A stretch of 64,000 bases of DNA, from NCBI RefSeq assembly GCF_048388525.1, contig NZ_DBGCTQ010000035.1, forward strand, positions 1 to 64,000, read 5' to 3'. Of the stretch, positions 54,357 to 62,025 are shown one piece after another; the first letter of the stretch is position 1; each line of letters opens with the position of its first letter. The notes beneath the pieces were generated by a model that was not told the DNA's origin, ran no database searches, and was given only the letters and a program-made list of their open reading frames with translations. The DNA is from BQOK01 sp048388525. GTDB taxonomy: Bacteria > Bacillota > Clostridia > Oscillospirales > Ruminococcaceae. Both the position numbers and the translations under genes were made by a program.

Positions 54357-54697
54357 AAGAACTGATCTGCATCGTGTGCCCCAAGGGCTGCCACCTGAAG
54401 GTGGACGAGGAGCACGGCTGGGCCGTGAGCGGAAACAGCTGTGAAAAGGGCGCGGAATATGGTAAAATCGAGTTGACGAACCCCACCCGGGTGATCACCA
54501 GCACGGTGGAGGTGGCGGGCGGGGCGCACCCCCGCTGCCCGGTGAAAACCGACCGGCCGATCCCCAAAGGGCTGATCTTTGAGGCCATGAAGACCCTGGA
54601 CGGCCTTGTGCTGGAAGCGCCGGTGGCGCTGGGCCAGGTGGTGGTAAAAAACGTGTGCGGCACCGGGGCCGATTTTGTGGCTACCCGCAGCCTGTAA
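54353..54697 (+). CDS. DUF1667 protein
   Basis: A 114-residue protein with CIVCPKGC near the N-terminus and a further Cys in GNSCEKGAEYG, characteristic of DUF1667, which probably carries an Fe-S or metal centre. It is consistently encoded with GlpA-like and FAD oxidoreductase subunits. ATG overlaps the oxidoreductase stop. Confidence 0.9.
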   Translation: MKELICIVCPKGCHLKVDEEHGWAVSGNSCEKGAEYGKIELTNPTRVITSTVEVAGGAHPRCPVKTDRPIPKGLIFEAMKTLDGLVLEAPVALGQVVVKNVCGTGADFVATRSL

Positions 54698-54707
54698 GGA
54701 GGAGCGA

Positions 54708-56204
54708 ATGAGTACGAAATACATTCTGGCGCTGGACCAGGGAACCACCAGCAGCAGGGCGATTTTGTTTGACCAGGATCAGAACATTGTGGAGATGACC
54801 CAGCGGGAATTCACCCAGATCTACCCCAAGGAGGGCTGGGTGGAGCACGACCCCATGGAGATCTGGTCCAGCCAGTACGGCGTGATGATGGAGGTGGTGG
54901 CCCGCAGCGGCGTGGACGCAAAGGACATTGCGGCCATTGGCATTACCAACCAGCGCGAGACCACCATTGTGTGGGACAAGGAGACCGGCCGCCCCATTTA
55001 CAACGCCATTGTGTGGCAATGCCGCCGCACCGCGCCCATCATTGACGAACTGCTGGAAAAGGGATATGGCGAGACCATCCGCAAAAAGACCGGGCTTGTG
55101 CCGGACGCCTACTTTTCCGGCAGCAAGATCAAATGGATTTTGGATCAGGTGCCCGGCAGCCGCGAGCGGGCCGCTAGGGGCGAGCTTTTGTTCGGCACGG
55201 TGGACACCTGGCTGGTGTGGAAGCTGACCGGCGGCACGGCCCATGTGACCGACCGCACCAACGCCTCGCGCACCATGATCTACAACATTGACACCCTGGA
55301 CTGGGACGACGAGCTGCTGGCCATGCTGGACATCCCCCGGGCCATGCTGCCCCAGGTGCGATCTTCCAGCGAGGTGTACGGCTATGCCAGCGTGGGCGGC
55401 GTGGACGTGCCGGTGGCGGGCATTGCGGGCGACCAGCAGGCGGCTTTGTTTGGCCAAGGCTGCTTTGAGGCGGGCCAGGCAAAGAACACCTACGGCACCG
55501 GCTGCTTTTTGCTGATGAACACCGGCGAAAAGCGCCACCAGAGCGAGAACGGCCTGCTGACCACCATTGCCGCCACCCTGAAGGACGAGCCGGTGCAGTA
55601 TGCCCTGGAGGGCAGCGTGTTTGTGGGGGGCGCGGTGATCCAGTGGCTGCGGGACGAGATGCGCTTTTTCACCGAGAGCCGGGACGCCGAGTACTATGCG
55701 CAGAAGGTGCCCGACACGGGCGGTGTGTACCTGGTGCCCGCGTTCACGGGGCTGGGCGCGCCCCATTGGGACATGTACGCCCGCGGCTGCATTGTGGGGC
55801 TGACCCGCGGCACCCGGCGCGAGCACATCATCCGCGCCGCACAGGAATCCATCGCGTACCAGTCGGCCGACCTTGTGGAGGCAATGGAAAAGGACACGGG
55901 CCTGCCCATCACCGAGCTGCGGGTGGACGGCGGCGCCTCGCGCGACCGCTTTTTGATGCAGTTCCAGGCCGATATCCTGCACAAGGAGGCCCGGCGGCCC
56001 ATGATCCGCGAGACCACGGCCCTGGGCGCGGCGTACTTAGCCGGGCTTGCCACCGGTGTGTGGCAGAGCACCAAGGAGATCAGCCGTTTGTGGAGCTGCG
56101 ACGTGACCTTTGCCCCCAAAATGGAAGAGGAAAAGCGCCGCGCCCTGCTGGGCAAATGGCACAAGGCTGTGGGCCGCAGCCTGGACTGGGAAGAGCACGA
56201 TTGA
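54708..56204 (+). CDS. glpK: Glycerol kinase
   Basis: A 498-residue FGGY-family kinase that makes glycerol 3-phosphate from glycerol and ATP. LALDQGTTSSRAILFDQ is the N-terminal phosphate-binding loop, GITNQRETTIVWD and the signatures GTGCFLLMNTGEK and AAQESIAYQSADLVEAM match GlpK. ATG 54708 follows AAGGAGGAG, 10 bases after the DUF1667 stop. No glpF facilitator gene is in the window. It is last gene of the operon, ended by a terminator. Confidence 0.96.
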   Translation: MSTKYILALDQGTTSSRAILFDQDQNIVEMTQREFTQIYPKEGWVEHDPMEIWSSQYGVMMEVVARSGVDAKDIAAIGITNQRETTIVWDKETGRPIYNAIVWQCRRTAPIIDELLEKGYGETIRKKTGLVPDAYFSGSKIKWILDQVPGSRERAARGELLFGTVDTWLVWKLTGGTAHVTDRTNASRTMIYNIDTLDWDDELLAMLDIPRAMLPQVRSSSEVYGYASVGGVDVPVAGIAGDQQAALFGQGCFEAGQAKNTYGTGCFLLMNTGEKRHQSENGLLTTIAATLKDEPVQYALEGSVFVGGAVIQWLRDEMRFFTESRDAEYYAQKVPDTGGVYLVPAFTGLGAPHWDMYARGCIVGLTRGTRREHIIRAAQESIAYQSADLVEAMEKDTGLPITELRVDGGASRDRFLMQFQADILHKEARRPMIRETTALGAAYLAGLATGVWQSTKEISRLWSCDVTFAPKMEEEKRRALLGKWHKAVGRSLDWEEHD

Positions 56205-56293
56205 GCGGCCTGGGATAAAACACAAACAGGGGACCGGTGCAAAATGAAATTGTGATAGCAAATTGGATAAAAAACAGTTTTCCAAGAAATAAA

Positions 56294-56349
56294 ACGCCTT
56301 TGAAACCGGTTTTTATAACCAGATTCAAAGGTGTTTTTGTGTGGCCTTT
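56294..56349. terminator. Terminator between glpK and the AT-rich locus
   Basis: ACGCCTTTGAA / TTCAAAGGTGT (one G-U) followed by a T-run on the plus strand and TTTTATTT on the minus strand, so it can serve both converging transcripts. Confidence 0.75.
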
Positions 56350-56584
56350 TAGGACACTATTTTGTAATGGATTCGTTTTCTTTTGTGTTAATTGCAAAGA
56401 GCTTCTTTGAATGCTGCGGGGACGTTTTTCACGGCAGGAGTGCTAATGCCTAGAGAAATTCAGAATGTGTGGCATGTACCAATCATAGCCTGATAAATTC
56501 AGTTTTGCGTATTTTAGACATATTTAGTTTCTAAATAATTTATAAAGTGCTCACCGGCCAGGTTGCCATCGAAAGGAATTGCCT
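56350..56584. other. Left junction of the AT-rich locus, no gene seen
   Basis: Composition falls sharply here. The only structure noted is a 7-bp hairpin TATTTAG/CTAAATA at 56521-56537. No attachment-site repeat or integrase is visible. Confidence 0.5.
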
Positions 56585-56674
56585 ATGAACAGTAAGAAAA
56601 TTATCAGTACTGCTAACACAGAAACCATTCAAAAAATTCTTGATGGTTTATTTCTGGAAAGGGTGGACAAATAA
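56585..56674 (+). CDS. Possible 29-residue peptide or gene remnant
   Basis: ATG 56585 follows GAAAGGA at good spacing and encodes 29 residues (MNSKKIISTANTETI..) before TAA. It overlaps the 3' end of the subtilisin gene antisense. It could be a truncated start of a gene cut by an insertion, or chance. Confidence 0.2.
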   Translation: MNSKKIISTANTETIQKILDGLFLERVDK

Positions 56675-57327
56675 TCAGATATAGAAAAATTTGATGAATT
56701 GGATTCGGAAAAAATCAGCTCTGATGCAATGCTTGCCGTGATAACAGGCGTTGCAAAGCTATTACTGCTCTTTACATCGAAATAAGAACCATTATGCTTT
56801 AAAAGAGAATGAGCAGAAGAGGCTGCAAATCTGATTTTGCCGTCTTGGTTTGATAAAATATAAAATTGGCCTGATTTGAGAGAAGGATCACAAACTACGC
56901 TAATAGCTCCGGGGAAATCGGCGGGAATTGTATAAGTGTGCGTGTTTGACACACTTGCGACAACGTAACAACCAGAGTGAATAACTTCATTAAACGACTG
57001 CAAAAGAAAATTTGTATCAGATTTTAGAACGCTTCCAATACTGAGATGTACGATGCTAATGTGATGTGAAACGCACCAACGCAGTGCTAAAGCGAGGTTA
57101 TTAATGTTTGCACATGGATTGCCCGGTGAAAAAATATTTAAATTTACAAGATTAACTGTTGAAACATAGTTTTTGATGATAGCACTACAAATGGTGGAAT
57201 GGGTAAGGTGTCCGCAATGCGGAGTACAGCGCTTTATGGTGTTATTAACTTCATAATAATCAAAAGTATCAATGGCCTTGAAAACGTTTTGATTGACGTC
57301 ATCGTCAATAATGGCGATAGAAATCAT
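56629..57327 (-). CDS. Compact S8 (subtilisin-like) peptidase, RiPP leader peptidase candidate
   Basis: A 232-residue minimal subtilase without signal peptide, propeptide or extra domains. The catalytic Asp lies in AIIDDD (8-9), the His at H40 in GHLTHS, the oxyanion Asn at N127 in VASVSN, and the Ser at S189 in SNSFATP. Cytoplasmic location fits cleavage of a leader peptide from a modified precursor. ATG 57327 follows AGAGGAAT inside the end of the ABC transporter gene. It is last gene of the minus-strand RiPP locus. Substitutions around the motifs make it divergent, so activity should not be assumed. Confidence 0.8.
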   Translation of the reverse strand: MISIAIIDDDVNQNVFKAIDTFDYYEVNNTIKRCTPHCGHLTHSTICSAIIKNYVSTVNLVNLNIFSPGNPCANINNLALALRWCVSHHISIVHLSIGSVLKSDTNFLLQSFNEVIHSGCYVVASVSNTHTYTIPADFPGAISVVCDPSLKSGQFYILSNQDGKIRFAASSAHSLLKHNGSYFDVKSSNSFATPVITASIASELIFSESNSSNFSISDYLSTLSRNKPSRIF

Positions 57328-57329
57328 AT

Positions 57330-59111
57330 TTATTCCTCTTTTGAATAATATCGATTAGCTTGTTTTGCGTACATATAAGAATATAGCCCATCACTGCTCA
57401 TGAGAAATGCGTGATTTCCTTGTTGAACGATTTTTCCACCAGATAAAACAAAAATTTGTGAGGCGTGTTGTACGTTTGAAAGTTGGTGAGAAATCAATAT
57501 GGTAATCCTGTCTTTCTGAGTTCGCAAAATATTAATATTGTCTAGGATACGTTGTTCAGATAAAGCATCCAGAGCAGAAGAAGGTTCATCCAAAAGTATG
57601 AGAGAAGACTTTTCAAACCCGAAAATCGTTTGTGCAAGTGCAATTTTTTGATTTTCGCCACCGGAAAGGACGAGTCCTTCATCAGAAAAATCCTTAGAAA
57701 CATAAGCATCGATTCCGTGAGGCGACTTGCTTAAAAGCTCTGTGGAATCGCTTTCTTTGAGTGCAGAGATTATATGCGCAGAGTTAAAATCTAAAATATT
57801 CCCCAATTGAACATTTTCTCGAATCGTATAAGAAAAATTTTCTTGGTTTTGGAAATAGGTGCAACATTGATGACGAAGACTTTCTAGAGTATATTCCTTA
57901 ATGTTTCGTCCATTGATCAAAATACAGCCATCAGATACGTCATACAAGCGAAGTAAAAGCTTAACGATGGTTGTCTTCCCACTTCCGTTTTCCCCTACAA
58001 ATGCAACGAATTCATTTGAGTGGATTTCAAATGAAATGTTTGAAAGAGTTTCATTTTTAGAATTTGGATATGAAAAGAAGACGTGATCAAACCGAATAGA
58101 TTGTATGTTTGGAAGTATGAGAGTACCATTATTTTCTACGGAAGGTTGAATTGTATCATATGCTTGGATGTTTTCAATTTTTATCCTGTTATCATAAACA
58201 GAAACGAGATTCGCAACAAGTGAATTGGTATTGGAAACAAGTTGGGTGAGCATAGTAGTGTATAGCGTGAGACTGCCGATACTTAGTTGCCCATAAAGAA
58301 CCTTTAAAATGATAACAAATTCTATACCAGCAATCATTACTTGAGGAACAAGCTGAGTAACCTGCTGTACTATACATGATTCTTTATAGCAAATCCGTTG
58401 TTGGTGAAACGTGTCTCGCCAGAGCATATCGAATTTTTCTTTTATCCAGTTCCCGATATTTAAAGTGCGGATTATTTGACCAAAGCTTCTTGTAGTCGCG
58501 ATTTGGAATGTATAATCCGCTTCACGAACCTTTTGAATGAGACTGCAAGAAAGTTTATAATACTTTTTTGTAAAGTGTTGTTGGATAAAAATTGAAGGAA
58601 TGGTAGATAAGAAAATTATAATGCCAAATAAAATGTTTTCTTTCGCAAGAACAAAAAAAGAAATTGAGCAGAAAACTGCGGAACTGACTGCCTCCATTGA
58701 ATACCAAAAATAATTTATAAATGATTGGATATCACGCTGGACAGTAGAAAAATGATTGAACTTTTTCGTGTCGTCAAATAACGACACATCAGAGTTTAAT
58801 CCCTTTTCCATAACACGTTTTTGGAGAGTATGGTTGAGCACATTGCATTGCATATCAGCCGAATAAGTGTAAACTCCGCTCATAGTGCTACTCAATACTT
58901 TGATAACAAGAGAAATCAAAACAATCATGCCAAACAGTACGATTGGTGGATGAGATGGATCAGCAGTACCTAGGGAATCTAAGAGCAACTTTATAATATA
59001 GGCATCGCAAAAGGAGAGCATCGGAACGAAAATTTTGCACAACGACCTAGAAAGGGTGTAAAATCGAGAAGACTCCCATGAGATTTTAAAGCAGTATAGT
59101 AAGTAGTTCAT
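57330..59111 (-). CDS. ABC transporter, fused membrane and ATPase domains
   Basis: A 593-residue half-transporter. Six membrane helices (about 20-310) are followed by an ATPase with Walker A GENGSGKTT near 375, signature LSGGENQ near 490 and Walker B LILLDEPSSALD. It lacks the N-terminal C39 protease of bacteriocin exporters, so leader removal needs another enzyme, which the adjacent S8 gene supplies. ATG 59111 follows GAAGGAG. It lies downstream of the precursor and its terminator and is the likely exporter of the finished peptide or an immunity pump. Confidence 0.88.
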   Translation of the reverse strand: MNYLLYCFKISWESSRFYTLSRSLCKIFVPMLSFCDAYIIKLLLDSLGTADPSHPPIVLFGMIVLISLVIKVLSSTMSGVYTYSADMQCNVLNHTLQKRVMEKGLNSDVSLFDDTKKFNHFSTVQRDIQSFINYFWYSMEAVSSAVFCSISFFVLAKENILFGIIIFLSTIPSIFIQQHFTKKYYKLSCSLIQKVREADYTFQIATTRSFGQIIRTLNIGNWIKEKFDMLWRDTFHQQRICYKESCIVQQVTQLVPQVMIAGIEFVIILKVLYGQLSIGSLTLYTTMLTQLVSNTNSLVANLVSVYDNRIKIENIQAYDTIQPSVENNGTLILPNIQSIRFDHVFFSYPNSKNETLSNISFEIHSNEFVAFVGENGSGKTTIVKLLLRLYDVSDGCILINGRNIKEYTLESLRHQCCTYFQNQENFSYTIRENVQLGNILDFNSAHIISALKESDSTELLSKSPHGIDAYVSKDFSDEGLVLSGGENQKIALAQTIFGFEKSSLILLDEPSSALDALSEQRILDNINILRTQKDRITILISHQLSNVQHASQIFVLSGGKIVQQGNHAFLMSSDGLYSYMYAKQANRYYSKEE

Positions 59112-59179
59112 CTGATGAACGCTCCTTCTGGAAGATTAGAAATGAATAGACGTGCTGAAAATAAATCGCAGGACGTTAT

Positions 59180-59216
59180 AAAAAAGGCGCGGCGAACGTA
59201 TTAGTCTCGCCGCGCC
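59180..59216 (-). terminator. Terminator directly after the precursor peptide gene
   Basis: On the minus strand GGCGCGGCGA / TCGCCGCGCC is followed by TTTTTTATA, 35 bases past the precursor stop and 69 bases before the ABC transporter start. It would give abundant short precursor mRNA with limited read-through to export genes. Confidence 0.85.
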
Positions 59217-59251
59217 ATAAATTTTAGTAGCATACATTAACAGAAGTGAAA

Positions 59252-59404
59252 TTAGAAATAGCGGGCTGTTGTGCCATTAGCAACCTGAAGGCGCGTGGCG
59301 CCTACAGGCATACTAGAGCATAAACTTGGATCGTTTTCACAGGGACAACCGAAAGCTTCAACTGTTTGAACATCTTGTGCCTCAAAATCATACAATTCTT
59401 TCAT
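59252..59404 (-). CDS. Candidate RiPP precursor peptide (50 aa, 3 Cys)
   Basis: A 50-residue peptide: an acidic leader-like N-terminus (MKELYDFEAQDVQTVEAFG) followed by a core-like part with CPCENDPSLC (C20, C22, C29) and a Ser/Thr/Gly/Asn-rich tail ending ARYF. ATG 59404 follows GGGAG at good spacing; a longer frame from TTG 59434 is less likely. It lies within the locus of a SPASM radical SAM enzyme, an exporter and a protease, and is followed at once by a terminator, the usual layout for a highly expressed precursor. Thioether (sactipeptide or ranthipeptide-like) links from the cysteines are a reasonable guess. It matches no family I can name with certainty. Confidence 0.7.
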   Translation of the reverse strand: MKELYDFEAQDVQTVEAFGCPCENDPSLCSSMPVGATRLQVANGTTARYF

Positions 59405-59424
59405 TACTGGAAATCTCCCATATT

Positions 59425-59434
59425 TTGTATACAA
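59425..59434. promoter_or_regulatory. Palindrome upstream of the precursor gene
   Basis: Perfect 10-bp palindrome TTGTATACAA 20 bases before the precursor ATG. On the minus strand TTGATT (59448-59453), 16 bp, TATACA (59426-59431) resembles a promoter, but the start of transcription would nearly touch the RBS, so either a leader this short or another promoter is used. Confidence 0.35.
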
Positions 59435-59505
59435 TGTATGCTACTAAAATCAACTTGGGGGCTTTTGCGTGAAACAACAAAAGCAGAACAGTTAAGAGTA
59501 AGTAT

Positions 59506-60930
59506 CTATTCATCAGAATAATAGAGAAACTCTTTGGCGATTTCATACTGAGTACGTTCTAGAGACTGGCTTCCATCGCAATAGGGTTTATATGCATTGT
59601 AGAGAGCAAGTGCGGAGTCATCTGGTAATATGTAATGAGTGATCCGAGATTCAGCATCCAGAAAGCTTTGAATGGTTTCTCGACTTAGATTTTTTTCGGG
59701 ATAATTATTATAATCAGGCCACTCAAGATCCCAATTATGAGAGAGCGTATCGCTTAACATATCCTCGAGCATACCTGCCCGAACCGGGAAATTATCATAG
59801 GTGCTGCCATAGTCAGGAAACCCAGAACGCTGCATTTTTTCGGATAAAAAGGATTCAATGAGCTGCTGAACAATTTCCGGATGCTTTGTATTGCTGCGGA
59901 CAACAAGAGCTGAGGTCACGATTGCTGTCACACCGCCCTCATCGTTCGGAACAGGGGCGAAACGTGTATCGTCCCCCATACCGGACAAAATCCGCGCAGT
60001 GTTGAGCATATAAAAATCGTAACACGCCTCACCCTGAAAAGGTGCTTGGCCACTGGATAGCGCATCGCACCAACGGTCTCGCGTATTTGAAGTAGAGGCA
60101 GCACCGGGATAATAACCTTGGGCACGAAGGATTTGTGATTGTAGATCTAGAAACGCATTAAAATCGGATTGCGCGGCTATGGATGCGATTGAATCATTCG
60201 TTTTAGCTAGCGCCATACAGGGAAGCATACCAGTAAAACCTCGGAGAGAATCCTCTCCAAAGGTTGCAGCGTAATTCCGAAAATAGTCGAAATAATCCGT
60301 TTCTTCTTCCAATAGGTCAGGATAAGACTGCCAACTGGCACGTGGCAACAAAGCTCCACAGATTTGGTACCCAAGAGGAAGATAATAGATATGTTCCTGA
60401 CTCTCTATCCATTTTTGAAATGACGCAGACATTTTCTGTAACAATTCTTGAGTAAGTAAAGGTTTCAAATCCATAAATACGCCACTTTCAGATGTTTTTT
60501 CAAAATTTGAAAAGACATTGCTATTGGCATTTTGGTAAGTAAAGGGAGATGAGATATCCTGCATCCAAAGCCAGAAAACATCAGGGCCTTCCCCGGCCAT
60601 CAACTGATTTTTAATGCGCGAAATGGAGGCTTCTCGCTCGGCTGACTTTATATGCGGCACAGTTTCCAAATTGATATCATAGTTTGCCAATATGCTATAG
60701 TCATAAGGTTGTGGAAGGTATTCGGTTACCAAATTTATTTCAGGATGTTCATAATGAAAGTTTGGCAATGCCGAAATTGTGTCCCAATATTTTTCAACAC
60801 ATATAGTCAGTGTAGGTGATTCTTCGTTCGTAAAAATTCTTTGAGCGGCAGAACACATAGTAAAAAACAGTGTTAAGACCATGACCAAAGAAAGAATAAA
60901 TATGGCCTTCTTTAGTTTGAAATTTCGCAT
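59506..60930 (-). CDS. Extracellular solute-binding protein-like lipoprotein
   Basis: A 474-residue protein with a basic and hydrophobic N-terminal signal and a Cys at residue 26 (LFFTMC, an imperfect lipobox with Met before Cys). The body resembles family 1/8 sugar-type solute-binding proteins: SISRIKNQLMAGEGPDVFWLW, VFMDLKPLL and ALVVRSNTKHPEIVQQLI. No cognate permease genes lie beside it. In this locus it may act as a surface receptor, immunity or sensing protein rather than for nutrient uptake. ATG 60930 is 27 bases after the companion protein gene. Confidence 0.75.
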   Translation of the reverse strand: MRNFKLKKAIFILSLVMVLTLFFTMCSAAQRIFTNEESPTLTICVEKYWDTISALPNFHYEHPEINLVTEYLPQPYDYSILANYDINLETVPHIKSAEREASISRIKNQLMAGEGPDVFWLWMQDISSPFTYQNANSNVFSNFEKTSESGVFMDLKPLLTQELLQKMSASFQKWIESQEHIYYLPLGYQICGALLPRASWQSYPDLLEEETDYFDYFRNYAATFGEDSLRGFTGMLPCMALAKTNDSIASIAAQSDFNAFLDLQSQILRAQGYYPGAASTSNTRDRWCDALSSGQAPFQGEACYDFYMLNTARILSGMGDDTRFAPVPNDEGGVTAIVTSALVVRSNTKHPEIVQQLIESFLSEKMQRSGFPDYGSTYDNFPVRAGMLEDMLSDTLSHNWDLEWPDYNNYPEKNLSRETIQSFLDAESRITHYILPDDSALALYNAYKPYCDGSQSLERTQYEIAKEFLYYSDE

Positions 60931-60957
60931 AAGAAGTAAGCCTCTATTTAAGGATTT

Positions 60958-62025
60958 TTATAAAATAACTTTCCCAATTAGTTGATTGTTGACAACAGAT
61001 GTTAATCTGTGCATTAAAATATTAAAGTGGGTTCCCGATTGGACATCAAAGAAAAAAATATCGCTTTTGCTATTTGCTTCATCCGTATCAATAACACGTT
61101 GCATTGTTCGCAAATAGCGATCTTCCGTGTCAAGATTAATTTTGGGGTTGACGATTAAATTGCTGATTTGAATAGCGTTGACAGAAAAGCCAAACTTATA
61201 TTTTGCAACATTATTGAACCTATCCCAATATTCGAAACTATAAAGATGTGTGGGAGCGCAACAAATCACATAGTCAGGTGATATAACCTGTGATATAGCA
61301 TAAGTTTCAATTCCGAAACAGTGATTGCCGGTGAGCGAACTTTTCATAATCACGCCAGGAGCTTCGATTAAAAGAATATCAGGATACTCTTTCTTTTGGA
61401 TATTCTTAATGAACGAATTCAACTTTGCTAGACTATAATTTGTGTCGTAGTTTTCGGAGAGAAAATTGCGAGGAAAGTAATATATTCCGTCCAGTAAAGA
61501 AACGTTAGGGTTGCAAGATAGCCCAATAGCTTTTTTTCCGGATTTTCGAAGTTCGTGAAGCGATTTGAGCAATACTTCAAAGCTGTCGGAGAATGGTGTA
61601 ATAGAAGTTATCAGGATACACGGACAATCAAGAGAAAGAATTTCATCGCCAGAGGGAATACAATTACACCAATAGGAAAGCAGTTCTTTTAGAGGTGACA
61701 TGTTTTCTTGTATTTCAATTGGGCTATTTTTACAAAAAGCTGCTGCGAAGGTATCTGATTGTGAAGAATGTGGGAATTGATAGGTAAAAGGGATGATGAT
61801 GGTAGGAAGATCGAGCGAAGTATTGTCAATGCAAGAAAGTCTTAAGTCTGACATCCAATCATCCAGAAGCAATGTCGTTCTATTGAAATATTCATAGACT
61901 GTTTTTGTTGCAAAAGAAGAATGTATTGCATATCGGTTTTGTAATTTGTCAAAATATTTGAGCAATGGAATGGTGTCTGAGCCCCTCAGATACATTCCAA
62001 TAGGCTCTCGTTCTTGTTGCTTCAT
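60958..62025 (-). CDS. Peptide-maturation companion protein (TIGR04066-like)
   Basis: A 355-residue soluble protein without signal peptide or membrane helices. It starts with a MYLRGSDTIPLLKYFDKLQN segment and has several alternating hydrophobic strand segments (TIIIPFTYQF, CILITSITPF, DILLIEAPGVI, DYVICCAPTH) like a Rossmann or P-loop-type fold without a clear P-loop. Size, placement directly after a SPASM maturase (4-base overlap) and the beginning recall the TIGR04066 peptide maturation system proteins of clostridial Cys-rich peptide clusters. That assignment comes from memory of context and is tentative. Confidence 0.5.
   Translation of the reverse strand: MKQQEREPIGMYLRGSDTIPLLKYFDKLQNRYAIHSSFATKTVYEYFNRTTLLLDDWMSDLRLSCIDNTSLDLPTIIIPFTYQFPHSSQSDTFAAAFCKNSPIEIQENMSPLKELLSYWCNCIPSGDEILSLDCPCILITSITPFSDSFEVLLKSLHELRKSGKKAIGLSCNPNVSLLDGIYYFPRNFLSENYDTNYSLAKLNSFIKNIQKKEYPDILLIEAPGVIMKSSLTGNHCFGIETYAISQVISPDYVICCAPTHLYSFEYWDRFNNVAKYKFGFSVNAIQISNLIVNPKINLDTEDRYLRTMQRVIDTDEANSKSDIFFFDVQSGTHFNILMHRLTSVVNNQLIGKVIL

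Noticed and set aside
57330..59111. Peptidase-containing (C39) bacteriocin exporter
   Set aside because: The protein starts directly with membrane helices and has no N-terminal Cys protease domain.
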